A stretch of 64,000 bases of DNA from Luidia sarsii (lineage: Eukaryota > Echinodermata > Asteroidea > Paxillosida > Luidiidae). Below the pieces are notes generated by a model. That model saw only the letters and a list, made by a program, of their open reading frames with translations, was not told where the DNA came from and searched no databases. The stretch is taken from NCBI GenBank assembly GCA_949987565.1, contig OX465119.1, forward strand, positions 11,182,441 through 11,246,440. The letters run 5' to 3'. The translations under genes and the position numbers were made by a program. Of this stretch, positions 23,201 through 32,459 are shown one piece after another; position 1 is the first letter of the stretch, and every line of letters begins with the position of its first letter.

Positions 23201-23585
23201 TCCATGTGCATGGCCCTTATCCTCCCAAAGGAAAAACCATAATGTGGTTAGTTACAAGTGGTTTCCACGCCAGTTAGGGTTAAGTGGGCCTGACGTTTTG
23301 ATCCAAGCAGGACCTTTCTCAAAGGCATTAATTCAATGAAAAGGAAAGGACACTGAAAGTGAATAGTTACCCTGGTTACTGTAGGTTACAGAATGGAACA
23401 CCACTCACCCGCATGGCCAGAAATCCAATGACCAAGGCAATAATGTCAGACAGCATGTGGAAGGAATCCGACACCAGCGCCAAGGAATTGGTCATGTAAC
23501 CCGTGACGAGTTCCACTAAGAAGAAGCTGGATGTCATGGCGATCATCACCGCAAAGCGGCAGCTCTTTCCTGTGTAGCGCCCCAT
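17212..23585 (-). CDS. SLC30A1: Zinc exporter ZnT1 (cation diffusion facilitator), complete
   Basis: Seven exons on the minus strand: 23585-23409, 22005-21777, 20635-20411, 19272-19093, 18613-18531, 18146-17964 and 17391-17212. They sum to 1257 nt, 418 residues plus TGA, with all phases consistent. TM1-2 (exon 1) holds SDSFHMLSD with H43 and D47; TM5 holds HVLGD with H222 and D226. These give the HD-HD zinc site of ZnT1, where the manganese exporter SLC30A10 has Asn at the first position. Exon 2 carries TM3-4. Exon 3 encodes a His/Gly-rich cytosolic loop (HGHSHGGGNGNGHSH). Exon 4 carries TM5-6. Exons 5-6 carry the cytosolic domain with VHELHVWQL. Exon 7 adds a Cys-rich tail (C-x3-C-x5-C-x4-CC), as in vertebrate ZnT1. 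The family exports zinc at the plasma membrane as a dimer. Introns hold SL repeats, SINEs and a CAT/ATC array. Possible metal-response elements lie upstream. Confidence 0.94.
17575..17850. repeat. (CAT/ATC)n imperfect microsatellite in SLC30A1 intron 6
   Basis: Interrupted CAT/CAC triplets over about 275 bp keep several frames open (poly-His or Ser/Pro on plus, Met/Val or Asp/Gly on minus). It lies between the last two transporter exons, so none of these frames is coding. Confidence 0.95.
18885..19070 (+). repeat. SINE S1 copy in SLC30A1 intron 4
   Basis: A B-box-like GGGTTCGAAGCCC is followed by the family tail GCATCGGTCAAAGCACTAAG and GCAAACCCTCATTGA. It ends close to the 3' edge of exon 4 (19093). 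The A-box half is truncated. Confidence 0.7.
19440..19745 (+). mobile_element. R2 repeat, near full length (SLC30A1 intron 3)
   Basis: A copy of about 290 bp: CACTTCTCTCTTTGATCTTT, then CATCCGTGTCCTATTCACTC, the core CTGCCTTTGAGAAAGGTCCT with GATCGAAACGTCAGGCCC, and the tail CAGTAAGCAGTTTGCAACAT. It closely matches the copy at 60.91-61.19 kb. No ORF, no TIR. The core can form a hammerhead-like junction. Confidence 0.8.
20020..20320 (+). repeat. Two SL repeats (SLC30A1 intron 3)
   Basis: The first copy has the hammerhead-like words CTGACGA and GGGCAG before the hairpin 20087-20102 (perfect). The second hairpin, 20205-20220, reads GGCTCTTTTCATAGCC with one stem mismatch. Both have the ATGGTGTCACCGC and CACCATGCA..ACCTTCAAATC tails. 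They are antisense to the transporter transcript. A short R2-like core remnant follows at about 20325-20370. Confidence 0.8.
20725..20885 (-). repeat. SINE S1 copy, reverse orientation (SLC30A1 intron 2)
   Basis: Reverse of the S1 family: AGAGTTTGCCCTCCTCGACG, GTGCTCAGTGCTTTGCC, then GGATTTAAACCCGCGACTCC and GATCACTGAGCTGGTC. These correspond to the tail, B-box and A-box areas. It lies just upstream (transporter sense) of exon 3. Confidence 0.65.
21060..21770 (+). repeat. SL repeats including a 7-copy, 57-bp tandem array (SLC30A1 intron 2)
   Basis: Hairpins at 21070, 21207 and then every 57 bp at 21332, 21389, 21446, 21503, 21560, 21617 and 21674. Each unit is essentially GAGTTACC, the hairpin GGCTCTTTTCAGAGCC, ATACTCCTTCTC, TTAAGAGATGATG, then TACATGGT. 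The copies at 21332 (loop change) and 21617 (CAGACCC) are altered. The array ends about 50 bp from exon 2's donor. The six-frame-open translations across it are artefacts of the period (57 = 3 x 19). Confidence 0.95.
22032..22300. repeat. Small tandem duplications (about 30 bp x2; 74 bp x2.5) in SLC30A1 intron 1
   Basis: GGGTTTAACAACGGA..AAGTTGTTTACT occurs twice at 22032-22090. CTGCCCATACAATACTGGTA recurs at 22111, 22185 and about 22259, with almost identical sequence between. These look like recent slippage or unequal-exchange duplications next to exon 2's acceptor. Confidence 0.9.
22530..22870 (+). repeat. Degenerate R2 core fragments (SLC30A1 intron 1)
   Basis: GATCTGCCTTTGAGAAAGGT with CCTGCAAGG at about 22579, and GATCTGCATTTGAGAAAGGC at about 22843, are decayed copies of the R2 core. 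A reverse copy (TTTTGATCCAAGCAGGACCT) is at about 23295-23325. No coding content lies in the intron apart from the flanking exons. Confidence 0.6.
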
Positions 23586-25500
23586 TTCTGGAGCTCAGCA
23601 AATCCGTATGCGCTCAAACCAACCCTGTCAATGGATACATTTACACAGGATAGAATGACATGTCTACAGCTTCCTGTTCAGAAGCTGGTTTCAGCGAACG
23701 CCTGTCGTGTTAGGTAACAACAACCTGAAGTAATAGTTTGCGGTGACATCACGACCATTCTCTTCTTTGTGAGTAAGTGTTGTTCTGAAAAGAACCGGAG
23801 GAACTCGATGTTTAGAACAGTGTACACGGTTCATCGTCGTCTGAAGATGATGATGTCACCGCAAACCTATTACTTGAAAACATTAGAATGTCATTAAACA
23901 ACACGTTTGCTCGGCTATCTTCCATGCAGGCAACAATTTTTTTTTCTATATGGGACAGTAGATTTAGCTTCACTGATCTTTCTGTAATTAATTATGAAGT
24001 CATTGTTTTGCTTCTTCTAAAAATAGTCTAAAAAAGAATTTGACTTGTTTATTCGAGGCCAAATAATAATAAAAAAAAAAAGGGTTAGCGTCCTCCTTTT
24101 TGTAAAAAAGGAAGGAGAGGTTCCTTTTTTTTTTTTTTAATGGCTAACTGACCTATTTATCCAAAACAATCGGCTGGGTTATTTTTCCAAGATGGCTGTT
24201 TTTTCCCCCTTTTTTTGTTCAAATAGAAAATTTCCAGTGACGACTGAGAAAACAAAACATGAAATTACCGAGAAAAAGACCCCAGACGGCCACCTTAATA
24301 TAGGTCAGTTTTCACAAACAAATCAATGAAAAACTGACTGGGAACTTTTGAACAATGAAAAATTGGCAAACAAAACTTTGAGTGGACTGGAATTTGAACC
24401 TGATCCTGGTTCAGTCAATATTTTTCTTTGCCATTCTTAAAATCAGTTTAAACCACTTAGGCCAAACAATTATTCGTTTCTCATCCCAACTTTTTTTTAA
24501 AAGGAGGATGTGGCATGTAGGCATTTGTTTGTTTTTTTAGTCAAAAACATTTGTTTCCCCTGATGACCAGACGTCGTTAGTCTAATTTTCAGTCATGTTT
24601 AATTACGGTACGATATGTAGGATGTACATGTGCGAGGTCCAACGGCTGGAAACAGCAAAAATCAATCAATTTTTAATTTTTTCATTTTTAAATTTATTTC
24701 AAAATTAATAATAATTGGGCTTTTTAAAGAATTGGGGGAAATTAATCCCCTAGGATTTTGAATCGTTTGAATGCCAACAAAATTGACAAAATTAAGGCTT
24801 CATTCTATTTTTAGTTTACCTAGAATTTTCCACTTTTGTTATGATTTTCAGAAAGAAATAAAAACATCTGTGGTCAATGTGAACAGATGAATTGAAAATA
24901 AAGGGAATTATAATTAACTTAAGAGTTAAGAATCCCCATTCTTAACCTTACTTCATGACTTTAGTTGAAAACGAAAAGTCCACTAAATGATAAATATGTA
25001 CAAAATAATTTGGAAACATTATTGTTCCACCCATTGTGACTCCATTAATTACTCTAGTCTAATAATAGTATTCTAGTAAGTAGTATACTAGCTTTGTCTT
25101 ATGTCTTTATTAGTTTTATAGACATAATGCTTACTTTTAAGAGGTGATTTGATCATGGAGGTAGGACTAGGAGCTCCTAACTCCATGATTTGATCAGGTG
25201 GATCGAGTTAGTAGGCATTACAAATTACATTCAACACTGCCATTGGTACTTACTCAACGTCAGGATGCCGTCCCGTTATACTTATAATATGGTCAAAAGA
25301 CAACCAAAGCAAATTTACAAAATGTCAAAGAATTGTTAAGCCTTGTGGTCCCGATCGAAGGCAGGATGGCCAAGAATTGTTCCTCCTTCGATGTGTGAAT
25401 GGCGCACAATGAATCGTCCTTCGATTGTCCTTTTTTCCCCAGCCGTTTTCTTGTGAGTTTTGCAGACTGCACTATGCAAGCAGTAAGAGTCCACTGCGCC
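23586..25500 (-). other. 5' flank/5' UTR of SLC30A1 with repeats
   Basis: Upstream of the transporter ATG. A reverse SL copy (GTTCTGAAAAGAAC at 23782-23795) lies at about 23740-23880. A fragment of SINE S2 (AATTGGCAAACAAAACTTTG) lies at 24290-24460. A palindrome around AGGAGCTCCT is at 25148-25195. The rest is AT-rich. A noncoding first exon may be hidden here; no convincing donor/acceptor pair was fixed. Confidence 0.4.
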
Positions 25501-25524
25501 CTTGAACAGGTCACGTCCCTAGTT

Positions 25525-26169
25525 TGCGCACTGCACCGAAAAAAAACTGCACCCCACCGCTACCTAATGTGAATTGTGATGTCTCATGGTTGGCCCAAAC
25601 TCCCGAATTACCCTCCTTCTGCGGGAAAATAATCCCCGTCTACTGTCCCCGTGGAGCTTTCGAGCTGCCCTGCTCCGAAATAAAGGTCGAAAAAAGAGAT
25701 ATTTGTGATAAGGGAGAGGGGATCGTGGTTTATGTAAGCTGGGTTTTCTTGGTTGTCGTGTGCAGTGCATTGCACTCGGTCCTATCTCGGCTATCGTCCC
25801 AACAGCTGGGTAGTCTGGTACCCACCCGATGCTGTGATATAACAGCAACATGTGACGTGCAGCCGCCTTCCGTTTGTGCCAAAGATCCTATAGCGCGCCG
25901 AACGGGCAAGAAAGCCATCTCTGCGATATCACACGCCTTTATTTTTTTTAGTAAGCAAAGTCGCTCTGTAGGTCCATCGCGCGGTCACATCGCATCAAAA
26001 CTTTATCACATTCTGTTCACGCATCCAATGTGACCGGAGCACCGAAAGCAGACGACATAGCTACAGGACTCCGTTGCTTTCTAAAAATGGCCGCCGAGTG
26101 ACTTGACCTTTTGCGCAGAGTGGGCTATATTGCGCGCTTTGCTCGCTATAGGATCGTTTGTTTGCACAC
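25525..26169. promoter_or_regulatory. Cluster of metal-response-element cores upstream of SLC30A1
   Basis: Matches to the MRE core TGCRCNC: TGCGCAC 25525-25531, TGCACCC 25548-25554, GTGTGCA (reverse) 25758-25764, TGCACTC 25771-25777, TGCGCGC 26131-26137 and TGCACAC 26163-26169. The stretch is more CpG-rich than its flanks. MTF-1 acting on MREs is the known control of vertebrate ZnT1. That this is the promoter of the gene 2 kb away is inference. Confidence 0.4.
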
Positions 26170-26218
26170 TGCGCGTCGATGAGGTACCAGACTCCTGACC
26201 CATTTTGGCTCGCGCTAC

Positions 26219-26466
26219 GGCCGTTCACGAAATGAAGGCTAAGGCTCTGGCTCAAGCTTCGGTCATTATTATTTCTCTTTACCGTTAGTAATGTCACACT
26301 CCCAGGCATCTAGAAACACGCGTTTGGCCTTAGTTTTTTTGTGAATACTCTTTTCTTATCAAGTCAACAAATCTACAAATTCGGCGACGAAGCACAACCT
26401 AATTTTCAGGTTTTGTCAGACGGAGACGAAGCCTGAGCCCGAGCCTAATACTTAATTTCACGAAAC
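26219..26466. mobile_element. MITE, family M
   Basis: GGCCGTTCACGAAATGAAGG with GCTAAGGCTCTGGCTC at the left; GACGAAGCCTGAGCCCGAGC with AATTTCACGAAAC at the right. The interior is shared with the 10.35-kb copy (CAGGCATCTA, CGTTTGGCC, ATTTTCAGGTTTTGTC). No ORF. Short GTTGCG/TACGCAAC words follow to about 26600. Confidence 0.8.
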
Positions 26467-26599
26467 TTCAAATGTTGCGTACTTTTTTGTGTAAGTTACG
26501 CAACATTTTGCTGCCTTTGCTAAAATTAATATTGCTGAAAAGAGTCAATTGTTGCGCAAGACTTACACAACATTTGTACGCTGAGTAACTTACGCAACT

Positions 26600-27640
26600 T
26601 TTCTTGAAATCGGCTGATCCAGGGATTTGTAAACGGCTTATGGTGTGTCATGCATGGGACACCGTAGCGGTTAACGTCCAGTGAAATTCCGGCCAGCCGA
26701 AATTCAGGGCCAAATTTAGGATCAGTCTGGTGTTTAGTCTGGTTCTATGACTAATAGTTTGTGGATGCGGTTGGACACTAGAGGGCGCTGTAGCGGTCGC
26801 CGTTGGGTGAAGAACACTAAATAGAGCTCCCATTGAACACTGTACAAAAACACTCACTTTCAAAGCCAATTATCCCATACCCAAAAGTCTCTCAGTTCTT
26901 GTAGCTATACTTAAAATTGTAGTTTGGACCTTCATCTCTCAGATTCTTTACAAATTTAGTGCTCTTAGCCGATTAGATATTTTGCTAATTACCCACAGAA
27001 AAAAACACCCCCAAAATGTTTAGCCATCCAAGCCGAATTTCTGCAAGGATTTTGGGATGGACCCCTCCACCTCCACAGCCAAATAGGGCCACATTTAAAG
27101 CCATTTATGGTCCAAATGACACACGAAATTGAAGAGTGAATCCCCAGGTTGTCCACTTATTCTACAATGTATCAGTTAATTAGCCTCCAAAGACCCCTTA
27201 TTGAAAAAAAAAATTGTGGGTCCACACTTTATGATAATCAGCTCGGCGGAGCCATCTTGGATCAGATGGAATTAGTGTGCTGCATCCTATAGGTGAAAGC
27301 TACTGAGAGCAAAACAAAATAGGTTCCTCAGCCATTCGGACTGAACTTTTCGGAGTTTTGCAAAAGAAAGTCGAGGGTGCTTGGGGATTTAGCCAGAAGT
27401 TTATACACCACAACCTCAGCTCTACACCAGTGATACAGAAGACTCAGTCTATAAACGACAAACAACATGATTTTCTTTTCGTGTTTAATAGAAACCAACC
27501 TTTGACTTCACACACTTGAAGTTTAACTTTGTTTCTATTTTACATACACATAATCATGTACGTGTGTAGTACTTGTTAATCAAAGGGGGAAAAAATTCAC
27601 GTTCAATCACGTTCACCGAAATTGCCCGTTGTTAATAGTG
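26600..27640. other. Intergenic, no gene recognised
   Basis: Mixed sequence. A YY1-like GCCATCTTGGA lies at about 27251. No splice-bounded coding frame was seen. Confidence 0.45.
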
Positions 27641-27644
27641 CTGA

Positions 27645-27935
27645 ATTAAAGCCGGCTTTGCTTTAGTCACTATTGAGGGAAAAACGGACATCGGACTTTT
27701 AAACAATTTTGAAAAAAAAGGAAAAATTGGCAAAGAAAACTTTGACTGGACCAGGTCTTCAACCCGAGACCTCTTGACTAACGTACCAGTGTTCCTCCAT
27801 CTGAGCTATCTAGCCCTTAGATGGTGACCTTCCCCGATAAACCACTAGTCTTTGCCGGGGTACCGGTGGGGGCGCCAGTCAGAAGCAATTCAACCATTAA
27901 CTGCCGTGTATCAATCTCCAGGGATCACGCCCCGC
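27645..27935 (-). repeat. tRNA-derived SINE (family S2)
   Basis: Read on the minus strand: a head with CTGACTGGCGCCCCCACCGG, then a tRNA-like block with an A-box-like TAGCTCAGATGG and a B-box-like GGTTGAAGACC, then the tail GTCCAGTCAAAGTTTTCTTT. A second copy lies at 29.57-29.74 kb and a tail fragment at 24.29-24.46 kb. The tRNA-like part is internal, not at the 5' end. Confidence 0.75.
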
Positions 27936-28164
27936 TTGCAAGGATTGTAAAACAAATAGGGGCCTAACTCCCTCCCCTCATGTTTGTCTTTCTTTTTGTA
28001 GACAAGGAGCTCGGCGGACCTACTTAATACAAAGCCAATTAAACGGTAAGATAAAAGTCCGTAAGACTTTAACATGAGGATTCTATCATGACCATCTACA
28101 AACTGTGTAAATTAGAAGGAAATCTGTGGACACCGATGTTTCACGAGATTCCCAATGTTAATTT

Positions 28165-28315
28165 TGAGGAGTGTGTGGCTCTGAAAAGAGCCGATATATA
28201 ACTCAAACTAGATAGGATTTGAAGCTTGTTCATGGTGGATCTATCTAACCAAGTGGAAGGTTTGCGGTGACACCGTGTATGTAACACTTCTCTTTCAAGG
28301 AGTGTGGCTCGGAAA
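28165..28315 (-). repeat. SL repeat, reverse orientation
   Basis: Perfect hairpin GGCTCTGAAAAGAGCC at 28177-28192, then ACTAGATAGGATTTGAAG, AAGTGGAAGGTTTGCGGTGA, and a second truncated start GAAGTGTTAC..AAGGAGTGTGGCTC. Confidence 0.8.
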
Positions 28316-28670
28316 CAGCTTTGCTAGGAAGTACTATGTGGTTTGAAATTGCGGTATCACTTTCGAGAAAATCTGGACTTTTTAGAGAGATAAACTTGTT
28401 TCAGTGAGGATTTTAAAGCAATGATTACTAATTAGGCTTATAACGTTTGAGAAATCTTCACTCATACATCGAATAGTTTATTACTCGCTAGTAACTGTTT
28501 CTTACACTACAGAACGGTGCGAAAACCGTGACGGTTTTTTGTTTGCATTTTTCTACTTTATCAGATTACCATTTGAGCTAAAACCTTCGCAGTATTGCTT
28601 TTTTACAATGGCAATCTTTTGACCTTTACCGATGTTGTATAGGAGGGCCTTTGATGAGATGAGTTCGGCC

Positions 28671-29076
28671 CATAGAGCTCTATAAATAAACTAGAGTGCT
28701 CACTCCCCTATCAACGCACGGTACGAACGTGTGCCGACATGGATGCGCATCCGCCATTACCAAAGAGGTCAACTTCAGCTCGAAGTGCCCGGATGTCAGT
28801 AGCAACCGCGCGCGTAATATGAATGGGGAAAGGTATAGCCGAAAGGATGTGAATGCGGAAACTAGAAAAAATTGTTTTTAGTAATGAAAGGAAAGGCCAT
28901 CAATACCTCAAGGGATTGGCGGATTTTAATGTCCTACTTTCTTTTGTGAAAAAAATGGGATTAGTTTGCCCCATAGATCGATGCATTTGCACCTCTTTGG
29001 TAATGGCGTCGCAGTCCCCTTGTCGGCACGCGTCACGCGATGAGTGCGCACTCTAGTTTATTGATAGAGCTCTATG
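28671..29076. mobile_element. Foldback/MITE element with about 100-bp TIRs
   Basis: The ends CATAGAGCTCTATAAATAAA and ATTGATAGAGCTCTATG are inverted copies. Complementarity continues through CTAGAGTGCTCACTC / GAGTGCGCACTCTAG and GTGCCGACATGG / CCTTGTCGGCAC to ATTACCAAAGAGGT / ACCTCTTTGGTAAT. The centre is about 200 bp, with no recognisable transposase. Confidence 0.85.
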
Positions 29077-29569
29077 GTTTTGGCCCATACATGGTGTCAT
29101 CCCAAACCTTCCACTTGGTACCTTCGATCCCATCTAGTAATTGTCCTCCTGGACGAAATACTCACTACTAGCACCAGCCAGAAAGCAAACAGACCTACAT
29201 TAAACAACACACACGTCGCAACAATAACCAAAATAAACACCAACTTCCAAAGGGGTGACAGCAACTAGGGATGGAGGCAGGGAGGCTGGTTGCTATTGGA
29301 TACACGACCTGGCGTGGGATCGCCTTCTATCAAAACCCTTTACATAAGACGTCTTGAGTGAATCCAAACAATGCGCGCAAGTAAATACGAAAACACGCAG
29401 GGTGACTTTCGCCACTGAACAAATTTGCACAAAAACAAAAGCCTCCGATCTTCTCGAGGTACCAGAGTCAGTGGAGTGAGTGGACAGGACGTTTTTCTGA
29501 GAAGGGGGTTATTTGTTTTGGTCCCAATGCTGGCCGTCAATTTCTTCACAGAACAATCTACAAAATTGA

Positions 29570-29740
29570 TTGAAAAACTGGCAAAGAGAACTTCGACTGG
29601 ACCGGGACTTCAACCCGAGACCTCTGGATTAACGTAATCTTACATCTGAGCTATACAGCCCTTAGATGGTGGCCTTCCCTAATAGTCAACAACTCTCTGA
29701 CGGGGTGCCGGTGGGGGCGCCAGTCAGAAGCAATTCAATC
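29570..29740 (-). repeat. SINE S2 copy
   Basis: The minus strand shows GGGCTGTATAGCTCAGATG (A-box-like) and CGGGTTGAAGTCCCG, a perfect T-arm with a 4-bp stem (B-box-like). Flanking GACTGGCGCCCCCACCGGCA and AAAGTTCTCTTTGCCAG-type arms match the 27.65-kb copy. Confidence 0.75.
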
Positions 29741-30685
29741 CCATGCGTGATTTACTTATTTTTAACTGATTCACTGTAAAATAGTGTTTCAGGTGCTAAG
29801 GTATTACGAGTGTCCAATGTCTGCTTGGAATACCGCCCTCTAACGGTGAAGGTTAGAGCGCGGACTATCATTACAAACAACTTAATTGGGATGCGCATGC
29901 CTTGTTTCAAGCACATCGCCACCTCACCGATGTGAATGGTTTTGTTTCGGAGAGTATACTGGCTCACTCTAGGCGACCTTCAGTTGATCCGGCACACCTA
30001 TCTCGGCTTGGAATTACATTACTATCGAATCCTCCCCTACTCTGAAAAAAAATAAATAATAATTGAATAAAAGCAACCGAGATGGCTGGCTGAATCGCTG
30101 AGAATAATTATTTCCAATCTGTGGCACGCGTCGAACGTGTCCGTATGAAATATACAGGAATTAGAATCAGTCATGTAATGCAATCGATTGTGCCTCCAGG
30201 GGAAATGGCAGGGGTGACTCTGCGACTGCCCACCAGCTGCACCCGTGGCTAGATCGTGCCGGTACAGTGTCAACAACAACTGCGTCCCCTTCAATGGTGT
30301 CATCCAACGGATTGTGGGAGAAGGGAGGCTTGGCATACCAGAACCCACGGCAGCCATTGAGACGGTTTCTTCTAGACGAACGGATACAGTGCGGACGCCA
30401 CAAGTGACCCCTCATAGTCGAGTCAAGAGCACGGTGGCCCTTCATACTTATTATACGACCTTTTTCTTGGTAGCGTCATCAGCTCAAATGGAATTGCTGG
30501 GCTACAACCGTGGAGTGCTGGTTGGTAACAAGGTTTGCGCGCCATTTTCATGAGCTTCTGAATGGACGCAGCTGCATGTGGGTGATGACTTCCCTTCGCA
30601 CATATTTTGTATCACCTAGTTCAAGACCGCACGGGCACTCAGGTAAGTGTAAAGTTAATGTTTCTAGGCCACGCCCCTTAAGTGT
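29741..30685. other. Intergenic, no gene recognised
   Basis: Mixed composition. Overlapping open frames on both strands at about 30.04-30.55 kb lack coding signatures or splice partners. Confidence 0.4.
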
Positions 30686-30689
30686 ATGA

Positions 30690-30930
30690 CACACACCCGT
30701 ATTTATGCCACGCCCCTTCCGGAGGCCACACCCTCCTCTATACCACGCCCCTCTATGCCACGCTCCTTATCTATGTCACGCCCCTTATCTATGCCACGAC
30801 CTTCCCTAGTCCACGCCTCTTCCCTAGGCCACGCCCTTTACCTAGACCACGCCCCTTCCCTAGGCCACGCCCCTTCCCCAGGCCACGCCCCTTCCCTAGG
30901 CCACGCCCCTTCCCCGGCCACGCCCCCAAC
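30690..30930. repeat. 18-bp CACGCCCC minisatellite
   Basis: Degenerate, then tight, repeats of GGCCACGCCCCTTCCCTA; the last five units (about 30830-30925) are nearly identical. Each unit carries a CACGCCC (KLF/SP-like) word. It is open in two plus frames only because the period is a multiple of three. Confidence 0.9.
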
Positions 30931-30949
30931 CATCCCCTTTTGCCCTGAA

Positions 30950-32195
30950 ATGGTGAAGTGGTTGCGGAAATGAATCACGCTTTCAGTTTTATCAGTACAC
31001 AGTGAGCGATATATCGATGATGATTATTGTAATTGTACGGTAGTAAAAGGGCAACCTTCAGTCAAACAAACCGATTCAATGAAGAAAACCCGAAGGCTGA
31101 TGGGTAATTAAAACCTCGGTCTGAGCAATTAGCCGCATGATTGATCATTAATTATGGATCATAATCAGTGAATAGATCAATCAGTTATGTATTAATTCCG
31201 CGGTTTGTAGTTCGTACTCGACCGCGCGTTCTGAAATTCATTTTGATTGCGAGCAATAATTTAACACCCATGGGGAAAAAATATTTGTGTGTACAAAAAA
31301 TCCACGAAAGATAACGGATCATTTGACAAGCAGTGGGATGGAATATACATAATGATATACCAGAGCGTAGAAAAAAATATCACATCACCCTGAACGAACC
31401 TGCGATGAAAATAAACTGTCGGACTGAAAACAAAACCCTTTCCACGACTACCGCAGACATTAGAGGGTCTATCTGGAGTGTTGATCCTCGCTCTACCACG
31501 CATACCCCCAGGCACGGCTGTAGCTGTAAAGGAAGCTACATCTTGTCACCCCGTACATGGCATAGAATGACGCAGTTGTCAAATCAAACATGAATGCAAA
31601 TAAGAAATTGTCTGTACTAAGAGAATGATTAACCATTAAACAGCTGGTCTATCTCTCGGGCTGAGTGTTGGGGAAGGATTTGACCATTCCAGTTTGGTCG
31701 GAGACTGACAAGTGACGCTAACACCGCCCCTGAGACGAAACAAAACAGCATCCATGCACTGTCTCCCCTGTATGGCCTCTGTTGATTATTCCAGATGGTT
31801 AAAGCCTAGAAATGTAGCTCGCTACTGAGTGTAGGGACAATTATTAAAATCAGCGCTGCATCCACCATGTATATTCTTGTCCGTGCAAAGCGACGTTTAT
31901 TCACTTATGTTTGTATGATTCGTTTGGCGCCTTGGCGAAGGGCAGAAGGGCATTAGAAGGTCACTCAGGTCATTTTCTTTTAAAGACACATTATTTTCTA
32001 TTTTGTACTCGTAACTTACCGACATTCCGTGTTCACATAATTATTACGCCATGATGACGTACATACCGGTAACAACTAGGCCCTAATTGTAAAAAAAAAA
32101 AAAAAAAAAAAAAGACGGAATTTTGTTCCCAGCAGAAGGGCTAAAGTGATTTTAGCGTCGCTGAACGTACTTATGCCCGCATCCGACGAATGTAT
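30950..32195. other. Intergenic, no gene recognised
   Basis: AT-rich in the first half (TGATCATTAATTATGGATCA palindrome-like words near 31.14-31.18 kb). A poly-A run of about 24 nt ends near 32113. No coding exon could be supported. Confidence 0.45.
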
Positions 32196-32199
32196 GTAC

Positions 32200-32395
32200 C
32201 ATCTCCTGAAGATGAGCAGAGTACACTGTTCGAAACGTCGAGTTCCTCGGGTTCTTTTCAGAACCACACTTACTCACAAAAGAGAATTTACATGGTGTCA
32301 CTGCAAACCGATTATACTCCTGTATCAAAACGAGAAATAATATTTCTCCTTTTGATACAGGAGTAGAATAGGTTTGCAGTGACACATTATATAGG
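32200..32395 (+). repeat. SL repeat, paired-change subfamily, with best hammerhead-like module
   Basis: CTGAAGA 32206-32212, stem GAGCAG 32214-32219 / CTGTTC 32226-32231, GAAAC 32232-32236, GTC 32237-32239, then GAG. The hairpin GGTTCTTTTCAGAACC follows at 32250-32265, then CACAAAAGAGAATTTACATG. It ends in a second inverted repeat (CTCCTGTATCAAAA / TTTTGATACAGGAG) that mirrors the GTGTCACTGCAAACC tail. Confidence 0.8.
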
Positions 32396-32459
32396 TCCTA
32401 TAATATATATTTGGGCGTTAGACTGGTAACCCTATCCCACATTCCTTGCTTGGTGGCAC

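Noticed and set aside
25524..26033. 169-residue plus-strand ORF
   Set aside because: No recognisable domain; overlaps a 95-residue frame on the other strand and the MRE cluster; composition fits a GC-richer regulatory stretch.
27755..27830. tRNA gene on the minus strand
   Set aside because: A/B-box-like words and a T-arm are present, but acceptor and anticodon stems do not form and flanks are shared with the 29.6-kb copy, so it is a SINE.
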